Of a stretch of DNA of 64,000 bases, positions 54,762-62,981 are shown piece after piece. The notes under the pieces were generated by a model. It searched no databases. It worked only from the letters and a program-made list of their open reading frames with translations, and was not told the DNA's origin. The stretch lies in the NCBI RefSeq assembly GCF_002288825.1, contig NZ_NSLI01000006.1, positions 29,245 through 93,244 on the forward strand. Direction: 5' to 3'. Each line of letters starts with the position of its first letter. The first letter of the stretch is position 1. The DNA is from Sphingomonas lenta. Lineage in GTDB: Bacteria; Pseudomonadota; Alphaproteobacteria; Sphingomonadales; Sphingomonadaceae. The position numbers were made by a program, and so were the translations under genes.

Positions 54762-55637
54762 GTGCGGAGCGCCACCCTACCCTCCTCCCGGATGGACAGG
54801 AGTTTCGACCTGCATGGCGACCCCGAGAGGCCCGCGAGCCCGGTGGTCCTGTCCGTGCCGCACGCGGGCCGCGCCTACCCGCCGGAGATCGTGCCGCTGA
54901 TCCGCTGGAATCCGTCCAGCCTGCGCGCGCTGGAGGACCGCTATGTCGACCTGGTCGCGCTCGGCGCGCGGGGGCCGCGCGTGGCGCTGGTCCAGAAAGT
55001 GCCGCGCGCCTGGATCGACCTGAACCGCGGCGAAGACGAGCGCGATCCGCTGGTCGACGAGGGCGCGGACCCCCGCCGTCAGCCGGCGCGCTCCGCCAAG
55101 CTCCGCAGCGGGCTCGGCCTCGTCCCCCGCCGCGTGCCCGGCGCGGGCGAGATCTGGCGGCGCAAGCTCACGCCCGCCGACATGGCCCGGCGCATCGAGC
55201 GCGCGCACCGTCCCTATCACCAGGCGCTGGCGCACGCGCTCGCGGCGGCGCATGCGCGGTTCGGCGTGGCGGTGCTGCTCGACCTGCACTCCATGCCGCC
55301 GCTGGGCGCCGGCGGCGCGCAGGTGGTGCTGGGCGACCGGTTCGGCCGCGCCGCCGCCGCGCGCTTCGTCGGCCGGGCGGAGGGCGTGGCGCTCGCGGCT
55401 AGGCTCAGGGTGGCGCTCAACAGCCCCTATGCCGGCGGCCACGTCCTCGACCGCCACGGCCGGCCGGAGCGCGACGTGCACGCGATCCAGCTGGAGCTGG
55501 ACCGCAGCCTCTACCTCGACGGCAAGCTAGACGCGCCCGGCGACGGGCTGGCCGCGACGGCGGCGCTGGTCGGGTCGGTCATCGCCGCGCTGGAGGACGA
55601 GGCGCTGTCGGCCGCACTCCCGCTGGCCGCCGAATGA
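54762..55637 (+). CDS. N-formylglutamate amidohydrolase
   Basis: The protein has 291 residues from GTG 54762, preceded by GAGG; an ATG at 54792 lacks a ribosome site. Family features include VVLSVPHAGRAYPPEIV near the N-terminus, WIDLNRGEDERDP, LLDLHSMPP (zinc-ligand region) and NSPYAGGHVLDRHGRP. The enzyme hydrolyses N-formylglutamate (histidine degradation) or related N-acyl amino acids. No other hut genes are adjacent. It is followed by a structured RNA candidate on the opposite strand. Confidence 0.88.
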   Translation: MRSATLPSSRMDRSFDLHGDPERPASPVVLSVPHAGRAYPPEIVPLIRWNPSSLRALEDRYVDLVALGARGPRVALVQKVPRAWIDLNRGEDERDPLVDEGADPRRQPARSAKLRSGLGLVPRRVPGAGEIWRRKLTPADMARRIERAHRPYHQALAHALAAAHARFGVAVLLDLHSMPPLGAGGAQVVLGDRFGRAAAARFVGRAEGVALAARLRVALNSPYAGGHVLDRHGRPERDVHAIQLELDRSLYLDGKLDAPGDGLAATAALVGSVIAALEDEALSAALPLAAE

Positions 55638-55649
55638 CCCAGGCCCAAT

Positions 55650-55757
55650 AAAAAACCACCTCGCGCAGAAGTCGCACGAGGTGGCCAAGGTTCAGGGAGG
55701 AGACACGCTGAAAGCGTGTCGTACGGTTCCGCGAAAGGGGGGACACGGAAACCGTAC
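55650..55757 (-). ncRNA. Candidate structured small RNA with intrinsic terminator
   Basis: Reading the minus strand, three perfect or near-perfect stems follow one another: arms 55746-55757 with 55721-55731, arms 55713-55720 with 55702-55709, and the terminator stem 55677-55684 with 55656-55663 followed by six T. Between the second and third stems is CTCCTCCCTG, an anti-Shine-Dalgarno-type single-stranded segment. A possible promoter (TTGTAA at 55786-55791, TACATC at 55764-55769, 16-base spacer, minus strand) lies just upstream. No ORF fits. It may be an alphaproteobacterial trans-acting sRNA, but alternatively a 5' or 3' UTR structure. Confidence 0.6.
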
Positions 55758-55877
55758 AAGTGCGATGTAGGAACCGCACAGGCCTTTACAACCCTCTGAA
55801 ACCGCTAGGGTTCCAAGAAAAGTTAATCCTTCGCGACGGTAGCGTTCCCATGGGCGGGAACGCCCCTTCGGCAGGCG

Positions 55878-56648
55878 TCAGGCCGTCGGCTGGAGCTGCG
55901 GCTGCGGCGCCTGGCCGAGCTGCATCTGCCGCGCGAAGATCTCGCGCATCAACGACAGCGAGAAGAGGTGCGCGTAGAGCAGCGGCAGCATGCCCGACTT
56001 GGTCATCTTGCGCAGCTGGTCGCCGCGCAGGTCGTTCAGCTTCTCCTCGTTCACCATGCGGAAGCCGCGATAGACGAAGGGCTGCGCCGCGCCCTCGGGC
56101 TGGATCGAGACCTCGCCGTCCATCAGCAGCTCCATCTCGTCGAGCTCCTTGGTGAAGGCGGCGGTGCGGGCGCCCGCCTGCTCGAACGTCTCGTTGAAGG
56201 CCAGGATGTTCTTGACCAGCTCGCTGGGCTGGCCGTCGACGAACACGGGGTCGCCGTCCTCGAACGGTCCGATCGACTCGGCGGTCGGGTCGAAGCAGAG
56301 CGACAGGTCCTGCGAGTCCGGGCGCAGGCGCGCGAGCATGTACGGGTAGCGGCGGATATAGGCCGGCACGTAGAACTGCGCGTCGCGGAGGCGGCCCTCG
56401 TCGTCGAAGAAGACGTTCACGCCCTCGTTCAGCCCCATCAGCGCGATGGGCACGCTCTCCGGCCCCACGGAGAAGACGATGGGCATGTAGCGCTGCGCCA
56501 GCGGGAACTCGTCCACCGTCACGGGCACGGCGTGCTGGCCGACGACGAACGACGCGCGGTCCTGCGGACGGATGCGGTAGTTGCCGTGCATCTCGCTCGA
56601 GAGCGGCTCCAGGCCGTTGTAGAACAGGGGAAGCGGCGCGCTGGCCAT
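55878..56648 (-). CDS. sapC: SapC-family protein
   Basis: The protein has 256 residues from ATG 56648. Typical SapC sequence starts with PLPLFYNGLEPLSSEMHGNYRI, followed by VPVTVDEFPLAQRYMPIVFS, and YRGFRMVNEEKLNDL near the end. SapC was first linked to S-layer or surface-protein genes in Campylobacter, and homologues in sphingomonads and Caulobacter relatives often stand near TonB receptors and tryptophan halogenases. The biochemical role is unclear. It is alone here. Confidence 0.85.
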   Translation of the reverse strand: MASAPLPLFYNGLEPLSSEMHGNYRIRPQDRASFVVGQHAVPVTVDEFPLAQRYMPIVFSVGPESVPIALMGLNEGVNVFFDDEGRLRDAQFYVPAYIRRYPYMLARLRPDSQDLSLCFDPTAESIGPFEDGDPVFVDGQPSELVKNILAFNETFEQAGARTAAFTKELDEMELLMDGEVSIQPEGAAQPFVYRGFRMVNEEKLNDLRGDQLRKMTKSGMLPLLYAHLFSLSLMREIFARQMQLGQAPQPQLQPTA

Positions 56649-56704
56649 GGGTCGGACACTCCGGGAAAAGGGATGGCGGCCGCGCCGCCGGACGGGCCGT
56701 GTTC

Positions 56705-58141
56705 CTATTGTCGGTCCGGGCCGGGCGCAAGCGGGACCAGCTTGCCCGGGTTGAGGATGCCCAGCGGATCGAGCGCCGCCTTGATCGCGCGCATGGCGCG
56801 GAGGCGCGCGGGGGGCAGAAGACGCGCGAGCTCGTCGCGCTTCATCTGCCCGATCCCGTGCTCCGCGGAGATGGAGCCGCCCGCCGCCGTCACGAGGTCG
56901 TGGACGAAGCGCGTCACCTCCGGCGCGGTGTCCCTGTACCAGCGGTCCGGATCGACGCCCGCCGGCGCGCGGACGTGGAAATGGACGTTGCCGTCGCCCA
57001 AATGGCCGAACCCGCTGGCGTGGCAGCCGGGGAAGCGCGCCTCGCACGCGGCGGCGGCATCGATCATGAAGCGCGGCATGGCGGGCACCGGCACGGAGAT
57101 GTCGTGCTGCGTCGCTGGCCCCTGCGCGCGCTCGGCCGCGGAGATGGAGTCGCGGATCGTCCAGAAGGCGTCCGCCTGCGCCTCACTCGCGGCGACCACG
57201 GCATCATCGGCGAGCCCCGCCTCCAACGCGTCGCTGAGCAATCGCTCGAGCAGCGCCGTCGGCGCCTCACCGTCCAAATCGGGCGCGGTCGCCTCGATCA
57301 GCACGTGCCAGGGATGCTCGCCCGCGAGCGGGGCGCGCGCGGCGGGTAGGTGCGCGAGCACGGCGCGGAGCGACTCAGCCGGCATGATCTCGAAGCTCTC
57401 GATCCGGTCGGTGTGCGACCGGCAGTGCCGCAGCAGCGCCATCGCGACCTCGGGCGAGCGCAGCCCCGCCCAGGCGACCGCACGCGCCGCGACCGCCGGC
57501 ACGAGCCTCAGCGCCGCTGCGGTGACAATTCCGAGCGTGCCCTCCGCGCCGATCAGCAGCTGGTCGAGATTGTAGCCGCGATTGTCCTTGGGCAGCGCCG
57601 CCAGCCCGTCATGGACCGAACCGTCGGCCAGCACCGCCTCCACGCCCGCCACCAGCCCGCGCATCGTCCCGAAGCGCAGCACCTGCGTCCCGCCCGCGTT
57701 GGTGGACACGAGGCCCCCGATCGTCGCGGACCCACGCGCCCCGAGCGTCAGGGGAAAGCGCCGCTCCCGCTCCAGCGCCCTGTCGTTCAGCATCTGCAAC
57801 ACCACGCCCGCCTCGGCGACCGCGACGTTCGCGTCCGCGTCGATCGATCGGATGCGGTGGAGCCGCCGGAGCGACAGGATCGCGGCCCCGCCCTCCTCGT
57901 CCGGCGTCGCGCCGCCGACCATGCCCGTGTTCCCGCCCTGCGGCACCACCGGCGTGCGCGTCGCCGCCGCCGCGCGGACCACCGCCGCGACCTCCGCCGT
58001 CGTCGCCGGCTCGACCAGCGCCGCCGCCCGGCCCCGATACCGCCCACGCCAGTCGGTCAGCCAGGGCGCGATCCGATCCGGATCGGTGACGATCGCACGA
58101 TCGGGCAGCTCGGCGCGGAGCAGGTCGAGGAAGCCTGTCAT
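56705..58141 (-). CDS. FAD-binding oxidoreductase, D-2-hydroxyacid dehydrogenase type
   Basis: The flavoprotein has 478 residues of the FAD-linked oxidase family: FAD-binding PP loop VVPQGGNTGMVGGATPD, LGARGSATIGGLVSTNAGG, and the C-terminal segments GFGHLGDGNVHFHVRAP and SISAEHGIGQMKRDELA, with metal/catalytic His. This architecture fits D-2-hydroxyglutarate or D-lactate/glycolate dehydrogenases. The substrate cannot be told apart by eye. ATG 58141 opens the domain naturally. Confidence 0.88.
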   Translation of the reverse strand: MTGFLDLLRAELPDRAIVTDPDRIAPWLTDWRGRYRGRAAALVEPATTAEVAAVVRAAAATRTPVVPQGGNTGMVGGATPDEEGGAAILSLRRLHRIRSIDADANVAVAEAGVVLQMLNDRALERERRFPLTLGARGSATIGGLVSTNAGGTQVLRFGTMRGLVAGVEAVLADGSVHDGLAALPKDNRGYNLDQLLIGAEGTLGIVTAAALRLVPAVAARAVAWAGLRSPEVAMALLRHCRSHTDRIESFEIMPAESLRAVLAHLPAARAPLAGEHPWHVLIEATAPDLDGEAPTALLERLLSDALEAGLADDAVVAASEAQADAFWTIRDSISAAERAQGPATQHDISVPVPAMPRFMIDAAAACEARFPGCHASGFGHLGDGNVHFHVRAPAGVDPDRWYRDTAPEVTRFVHDLVTAAGGSISAEHGIGQMKRDELARLLPPARLRAMRAIKAALDPLGILNPGKLVPLAPGPDRQ

Positions 58142-58212
58142 GACGTGCGCGGCTAGCATAAGCGTCAAAGTTCATCACCCATTCAACAGATTGCGGTACC
58201 AGCCGACCATCC

Positions 58213-58644
58213 ATGTTCCGCGCCGCGTCACTCCTGGCCCTGTCCGCGCTCGCCGCCCCCGCCTCGCCCCCCATCGGCGACCGCTGGGAGCTGGCGCAGC
58301 TGACGATCCGCCAGCGCACCATGGTGCGCGTGCCGCGCATGGCGCCGCCCGCCCCGCCCAGGCCGGTTGAGTGGGTCGAGAAGAAGGGCCCGCGCTGCGT
58401 CCCCGTGGGCGAGCTCGCCGGCGCGCTGGTGAGCGAGCGCGACCGGCTCGACCTGGTGCTGCGCGGCGGCAAGCGCGTGCGCGCGCTGCTGGAGGACGAT
58501 TGCCGCGGCCTCGACTTCGTCCGCGGCTTCTACCTCAAGCCGTCGGCGGACGGCATGATCTGCGCCGACCGCGACCTGATCCGCACGCGCTACGGGACCA
58601 AGTGCCCGATCGACGGGTTCCGGCGGTTGGAGGTAAAGAGGTAG
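58213..58644 (+). CDS. Secreted hypothetical protein
   Basis: The precursor has 143 residues with a signal peptide (MFRAASLLALSALAAPASP). The mature part has four Cys (PRCVPV, DDCRGLDF, MICADRD, TKCPIDGF) and a central segment RLDLVLRGGKRVRALLEDDCRGLDFVRGFYLKP. I recognise no named family, though sequences of this kind are common in sphingomonads. Its place just upstream of the helicase is not an operon, as a repeat-bearing gap of about 250 bases lies between. Confidence 0.65.
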   Translation: MFRAASLLALSALAAPASPPIGDRWELAQLTIRQRTMVRVPRMAPPAPPRPVEWVEKKGPRCVPVGELAGALVSERDRLDLVLRGGKRVRALLEDDCRGLDFVRGFYLKPSADGMICADRDLIRTRYGTKCPIDGFRRLEVKR

Positions 58645-58667
58645 ACCTCGCACCCCTTCCCCTCTCC

Positions 58668-58772
58668 CGTCATGCCGGACTTGATCCGGCATCCACGCGC
58701 GTCCGCATACTCGAAAGCGCTTTGGCGAACGGAGGTGCCGCGCATGGACCCCGGATCAAGTCCGGGGTGACG
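58668..58772. repeat. Paired palindromic repeat element
   Basis: Two inverted copies of a 28-base unit with core CCGGACTTGATCCGG lie at 58668-58695 and 58745-58772, each itself a palindrome. The arrangement resembles the paired repeats scattered through sphingomonad genomes. It may act as a transcript-stabilising or bidirectional stop structure. Confidence 0.7.
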
Positions 58773-58896
58773 AGCAAGTATAGACGGCGCGCAGACACCC
58801 CTTGAACTTGACTTTCAACCCTATTTCCGCGAGCGCTCCGCCTAGCGCTCGGGGCCGCGCACGTCGCGCCACGCCCTCGCTTATCCGGACAACTGC

Positions 58897-60306
58897 ATGA
58901 GCTTCGCCGATCTCGGCCTATCCCCCGAACTGCTGCAAGCGGTCACCGACGCAGGGTATTCCGACCCTACGCCGATCCAGGCGTCGGCCATCCCGTCCGT
59001 GCTGATGATGCGCGACATCATCGGCATCGCCCAGACGGGCACGGGCAAGACCGCCAGCTTCGTGCTGCCCATGATCGACATCCTCGCCCATGGTCGCAGC
59101 CGCGCGCGCATGCCGCGCTCCTTGATCCTGGAGCCCACGCGCGAGCTCGCGGCGCAGGTCGCCGAGAATTTCGAGAAGTACGGCCAGAACCACAAGCTCT
59201 CCATGGCGCTGCTCATCGGCGGCGTGTCGATGGGCGACCAGGTCAAGGCGCTGGAGAAGGGCGTTGACGTGCTCATCGCCACGCCCGGCCGCCTCATGGA
59301 CCTGTTCGAGCGCGGCAACATCCTGCTCACCGGCTGCTCCATGCTCGTCATCGACGAGGCGGACCGGATGCTCGACATGGGCTTCATCCCGCAGATCGAG
59401 GAGATCTGCACCAAGCTGCCCGCCAACCGGCAGACCCTGCTCTTCTCCGCGACCATGCCGCCGCCGATCAAGAAGCTGGCGGACCGGTTCCTGTCGAACC
59501 CCAAGACGATCGAGGTGGCGCGTCCCGCGTCCACCAACACCAATATCCGCCAGCTGCTCGTGCCCGTGGGCGGCCAGTCGTTCGAGAAGCGGCGCGTGCT
59601 CCGCCAGCTCTTGGCGCAGGAGGACGTGCGCACCGCGATCATCTTCGCCAACCGCAAGACGACGGTGCGCGAGCTCAACAAGTCGCTCAAGAGCCACGGC
59701 TTCCGCTCGGGCGAGATCCACGGCGACATGGAGCAGCCGCAGCGCCTGGCCGAGCTCGACCTGTTCAAGCGCGGCGACATCAACATTCTCGTGGCCTCCG
59801 ACGTCGCCGCGCGCGGGCTCGACATCAAGGGCGTGTCCCACGTCTTCAACTTCGACGCGCCCTGGCATCCCGACGACTACGTCCACCGTATCGGCCGCAC
59901 GGGCCGCGCGGGCGCGACGGGCACCGCCTACACGCTGGTCGCGCCCGACGACGCCGAGAACATCGACAATATCGAGAAGCTGACCGGTCAGAAGATCGAG
60001 CGGATCGAGGTCGCCCCGGCCGAAGGCGACGAGCGCCCATCGCGCCGCCGCGACCGGCCTGCGCGCGAGGAGCGGCCGGAGCGCAAGCCGCGTCCCGAGC
60101 GCGAAGCCCGTGCCCCTCGCGAGGAGCGCGAGCCCCGCGCCGAGCGCCCCTACCGCGAGGACCGCCCGCCGCGCGACGACCGTACGGACCGCCGCGGACG
60201 CGACCGGCATCGCGATCGCGACACCAATCAGGACGGGGGCCCGGACGAGGGCTGGAACGGCCCGGTCCCCGACTTCCTCCAGGTCGCGCTCACCACGGCC
60301 GCCTGA
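58897..60306 (+). CDS. DEAD-box RNA helicase (RhlE/RhlB-like)
   Basis: The protein has 469 residues. Motifs in order: Q motif (DPTPIQASAIP), I (AQTGTGKT), Ia (EPTREL), II (VIDEADRM), III (SATMP), IV (IIFANRK), V (DVAARGLDI), VI (HRIGRTGRAG). The C-terminal tail (about residues 375-450) is made of Arg/Glu/Pro/Asp-rich repeats (REERPERKPRPERE) that likely bind RNA. It unwinds structured RNA in ribosome assembly or mRNA decay. DUF1289 follows with overlapping codons. Confidence 0.93.
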   Translation: MSFADLGLSPELLQAVTDAGYSDPTPIQASAIPSVLMMRDIIGIAQTGTGKTASFVLPMIDILAHGRSRARMPRSLILEPTRELAAQVAENFEKYGQNHKLSMALLIGGVSMGDQVKALEKGVDVLIATPGRLMDLFERGNILLTGCSMLVIDEADRMLDMGFIPQIEEICTKLPANRQTLLFSATMPPPIKKLADRFLSNPKTIEVARPASTNTNIRQLLVPVGGQSFEKRRVLRQLLAQEDVRTAIIFANRKTTVRELNKSLKSHGFRSGEIHGDMEQPQRLAELDLFKRGDINILVASDVAARGLDIKGVSHVFNFDAPWHPDDYVHRIGRTGRAGATGTAYTLVAPDDAENIDNIEKLTGQKIERIEVAPAEGDERPSRRRDRPAREERPERKPRPEREARAPREEREPRAERPYREDRPPRDDRTDRRGRDRHRDRDTNQDGGPDEGWNGPVPDFLQVALTTAA

Positions 60307-60488
60307 TGGTCGTCGAGCGCGTCGCCCCCGTCCGGGTGGCGAGCCCCTGCGTCAACATCTGCCGCATCGCCGCCGATGGCCGTTGCGAAGGCTGCGCCCG
60401 CACCCTCGACGAGATCGCCCGCTGGACGAGCACGGGCGAAGCCGAGCGCGACCGCATCATGCGCGAGCTGCCCGGGCGACGCTCCTAA
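60306..60488 (+). CDS. DUF1289 small Cys-rich protein
   Basis: The protein has 60 residues. Four Cys in the order SPCVNICRIAADGRCEGCARTLDEIARW match DUF1289, a probable Fe-S or zinc-binding module. The start overlaps the helicase stop, so it is translationally coupled. The function is unknown. The gene ends at the left copy of the inverted repeat that flanks the DUF559 gene. Confidence 0.85.
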   Translation: MVVERVAPVRVASPCVNICRIAADGRCEGCARTLDEIARWTSTGEAERDRIMRELPGRRS

Positions 60489-60554
60489 ATTCCTCCCCCG
60501 CCTATGGCGGGGGAGGGGGACCAGCGAAGCTGGTGGAGGGGGAACGACGGGATG
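60488..60554. repeat. Left inverted repeat of the DUF559 cassette
   Basis: About 67 bases with internal palindromes (CCTCCCCCGC...GCGGGGGAGG and ACCAGC...GCTGGT) that reappear in inverted orientation at 60892-60964. Confidence 0.8.
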
Positions 60555-60894
60555 CGCTCTCGGCGAGGATGAACCGCAGCACCGCATCTAAGTCACGGAG
60601 GATGTCCGGCGCGGCTATGCGTAGAACCCTGACCTTGCGCTCCTCCAGCCAAGCATCGCGGACCGCGTCCCGCTCCGGCCTGTCGTCACGCCCATGGGCC
60701 TCGCCGTCAACTTCGACCGCCAACAACGCAGGCGCGCAGTAAAAATCCAGCGTGTATGGCCCGGCAGGATGCCCCTTGCGCCAGCGTACCTCCCGTTTCC
60801 GCAACTCCCGCCACAACAGCACCTCCGGCAGGCTCATCTCACGCCGAAGCTGCTTCGTTTGCCTCTGCGTACCGGCCCACCCTTTTAACCGCAT
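60502..60894 (-). CDS. DUF559 endonuclease-like protein inside an inverted repeat
   Basis: The protein has 130 residues of the DUF559 family: LRREMSLPEVLLWRELRKR and the nuclease-like core YTLDFYCAPALLAVEVDGEAHGRDDRPERDAVRDAWLEERKVRVLRI, with Asp, Glu and Asp positioned as in very-short-patch-repair-type enzymes. The start codon lies in the right copy and the C-terminal SPSTSFAGPPPPP in the left copy of a flanking inverted repeat. DUF559 proteins are probable endonucleases of unknown target. The arrangement suggests a cassette with a nuclease linked to its own repeats. Confidence 0.85.
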   Translation of the reverse strand: MRLKGWAGTQRQTKQLRREMSLPEVLLWRELRKREVRWRKGHPAGPYTLDFYCAPALLAVEVDGEAHGRDDRPERDAVRDAWLEERKVRVLRIAAPDILRDLDAVLRFILAESASRRSPSTSFAGPPPPP

Positions 60895-60964
60895 CCCGTC
60901 GCTCCCCCTCCACCACTCGCTACGCGATCGGTCCCCCTCCCCCGCTGTAAGCGGGGGAGGAACT
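60892..60964. repeat. Right inverted repeat of the DUF559 cassette
   Basis: This is the inverted copy of 60488-60554, with the same hairpin-forming parts and the ATG of the DUF559 gene at its inner edge. Confidence 0.8.
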
Positions 60965-60969
60965 CAGTA

Positions 60970-61596
60970 TCACGCCGCGCTCTGCATCTCCGCCGCCGCG
61001 GCGTCGTCCAGCTCGTTCGCGCGCTTGAACGCCGGCCGCGATTCGATCCGCTCCAGATACGCATCGTACGCCGCGTTGCGCTGGATGATGCCGAAGCGCG
61101 TGTACCAGCCGATGCTCGAGCCGACATAGACGTCCGCCGCCGTGAACCGGTCGCCCGCGACGTACGGGTGCTTCGCCACCGCGCTCTCCAGCACACGCAT
61201 AGCCAGCTCGAAATTGCCGTAGCCGGCCATCGTCTGCTGCTTCTCGTCGGGAACGACCTTCATCGAATGGTTGGTCACCGCCGCCTCGACCGGCCCCGCG
61301 GCGAAGAACATCCAGCGATAGTAATCCGCCCGCTCGTGCGGCTCGGGCGCGAGGCCGGCTTCCGGGAAGGCGTCGGCGAGGTAGGCGCAGATCGCCGCCG
61401 TCTCCGTCACCACCTGGCCGTGATGGACGATCGCGGGCACCTTCCCCATCGGATTGACGCCCAGATACTCCGCCGCCTTCATCGTACCGCCGTAACCCAG
61501 CACCTCCACGTCATAGGGCTGGCCCACCTCCTCGAGCATCCAGCGCGCGATCCGCCCGCGCGAGTGCGGGTTGGTGTAGAGCGTCAAGTCGGCCAT
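60970..61596 (-). CDS. Glutathione S-transferase family protein
   Basis: The protein has 208 residues from ATG 61596. The thioredoxin-like N-terminal domain has LTLYTNPHSRGRIARWMLEEVGQPYDVEVLGYGG and the glutathione-binding GKVPAIVHHGQVVTETAAICAYLAD. A helical C-terminal domain follows (ADYYRWMFFAAGPVEAAVTNH, FTAADVYVGSSIGW). Ser or Asn rather than Tyr at the start of the fold suggests a beta- or nu-type bacterial GST. The substrate is unknown. Confidence 0.9.
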   Translation of the reverse strand: MADLTLYTNPHSRGRIARWMLEEVGQPYDVEVLGYGGTMKAAEYLGVNPMGKVPAIVHHGQVVTETAAICAYLADAFPEAGLAPEPHERADYYRWMFFAAGPVEAAVTNHSMKVVPDEKQQTMAGYGNFELAMRVLESAVAKHPYVAGDRFTAADVYVGSSIGWYTRFGIIQRNAAYDAYLERIESRPAFKRANELDDAAAAEMQSAA

Positions 61597-61645
61597 CGTT
61601 GATCTCCCCTGATTCGTACGGAACGGAAGGGGAACATAGATCAAC

Positions 61646-62521
61646 TCACGCGTCAAGCTCGCGACGGAGGAACGCGACGGTCCGTCGCCACGCCAGGTCG
61701 GCCGCTTGCTTGTCGTACCGCTCGGCCGAGGTATCGTTGTTGAACGCGTGCTCCGCGCCGGGATAGACGTGGCCCTCGACCTCCTTGCCTGCGGCCTTGA
61801 GCGCCTCGATCCAGGGCAAGCCAGTCGTGTTCACGCGGCTGTCGTTGCCCGCCAGGTGGATCATCATCGCCGCCTGCACCTTAGCCGCCTCCGACGGCGC
61901 GGGCGCCGGGCCGTAATAGCTGACGCCGGCCGCAAGCCTCGGCCCCGCCGCGACCGCCAGCCGGTTCACGAACGCCCCGCCCCAGCAGAAGCCGATCGCA
62001 CCCGTCTTGGCACGGTCCCCGTGCACCTTCCTCATGAAGTCGAGCGCACCGGTCGCCTGGGCGAGCAGCAAGTCGTAGTCCGCCTGCCCGATCATCGCCC
62101 TCGCCTTGTCGGGGTCGGCCGGCGTCCCACCCTGCGCGGACAGGAAGTCGGGCGCGACCGCGACGAAGCCCTCCAGCCCCACGCGCCGCGTCACGTCCTC
62201 GATATGGGTGTTAAGCCCGCGATTCTCGTGGATCACCAGCACCGCGCCGCGCACCGCCTTCGGATCGCGTGGCCAGGCGGCGTAGCTGGTGAGCGGCCTT
62301 CCCGCGAACTCGTTGATGTTGCGCGCGGTCAGCAGCCGCGGGTCCGCCGCCGATACGATCTGCGCCGCCGCCGAGGACACCCCGATCGCCCCGATCAGCG
62401 CCTCCGCCGCCGCGACCGACCCCGCCAGCGCCGTCATCTCGCGCAGCAACCGCCGCCGGTCGAGATGCTCGTGCGTATAAGCGTCGTACAGCCGGATCGC
62501 CTCGTCACGCAGCTCGGTCAT
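61646..62521 (-). CDS. Dienelactone hydrolase family protein
   Basis: The alpha/beta hydrolase has 291 residues. The dienelactone hydrolase signs are AVLVIHENRGLNTHIEDVTRRVG (Glu), IGFCWGGAFVNRLA (nucleophile Cys), a downstream Asp (GNDSRVN) and GAEHAFNND (catalytic His). The N-terminal 55 residues look like an exported or linker segment (REMTALAGSVAAAEALIGAIGVSSAAAQI), as in annotated carboxymethylenebutenolidase-like proteins with a Tat-like leader. The exact ester substrate is unknown. Confidence 0.9.
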   Translation of the reverse strand: MTELRDEAIRLYDAYTHEHLDRRRLLREMTALAGSVAAAEALIGAIGVSSAAAQIVSAADPRLLTARNINEFAGRPLTSYAAWPRDPKAVRGAVLVIHENRGLNTHIEDVTRRVGLEGFVAVAPDFLSAQGGTPADPDKARAMIGQADYDLLLAQATGALDFMRKVHGDRAKTGAIGFCWGGAFVNRLAVAAGPRLAAGVSYYGPAPAPSEAAKVQAAMMIHLAGNDSRVNTTGLPWIEALKAAGKEVEGHVYPGAEHAFNNDTSAERYDKQAADLAWRRTVAFLRRELDA

Positions 62522-62554
62522 GGGCTTCTCCCTCTACTCGGGCGTTATCACCCG

Positions 62555-62971
62555 ATGCGCCAGTCCACTACTACACTCTCTGTCCGCACTCCCGGCCTAG
62601 GCTTGCACGAGGTCACCGACCGCATCACCGCCTGGGTCGCCGACCAGGGCATGCGCGAAGGCCTGCTGACGGTGTTCATCCGCCACACCTCCGCCTCGCT
62701 CCTCATCCAGGAGAACGCCGCCCCCGCGGCGCGGCGCGACCTCGAACGCTACTTCGCCCGCATCGCGCCGGAGTCGGCCGAATACGAGCATGACGACGAG
62801 GGCCCCGACGACATGCCCGCGCACCTCCGCGCCGCGCTCACGAACACGCAGCTCTCCATCCCGCTCATCGGCGGCCGCCTGACGCTCGGCACCTGGCAAG
62901 GCGTGTACCTGTTCGAGCACCGCCGCCGCCCGCACGACCGCCAACTCGCGCTCCACCTCTTGGGCGAGTAG
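62555..62971 (+). CDS. YjbQ family protein (secondary thiamine-phosphate synthase)
   Basis: The protein has 138 residues. The UPF0047/YjbQ signature is clear: GLLTVFIRHTSASLLIQENAAPAARRDLERYFARIAPES with HTSAS, and LGTWQGVYLFEHR near the C-terminus. Family members can substitute weakly for thiamine-phosphate synthase; the main role is not known. It is followed ten bases later by kynA, probably in one transcript. Confidence 0.93.
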   Translation: MRQSTTTLSVRTPGLGLHEVTDRITAWVADQGMREGLLTVFIRHTSASLLIQENAAPAARRDLERYFARIAPESAEYEHDDEGPDDMPAHLRAALTNTQLSIPLIGGRLTLGTWQGVYLFEHRRRPHDRQLALHLLGE

Positions 62972-62981
62972 GGTCGCGGCC

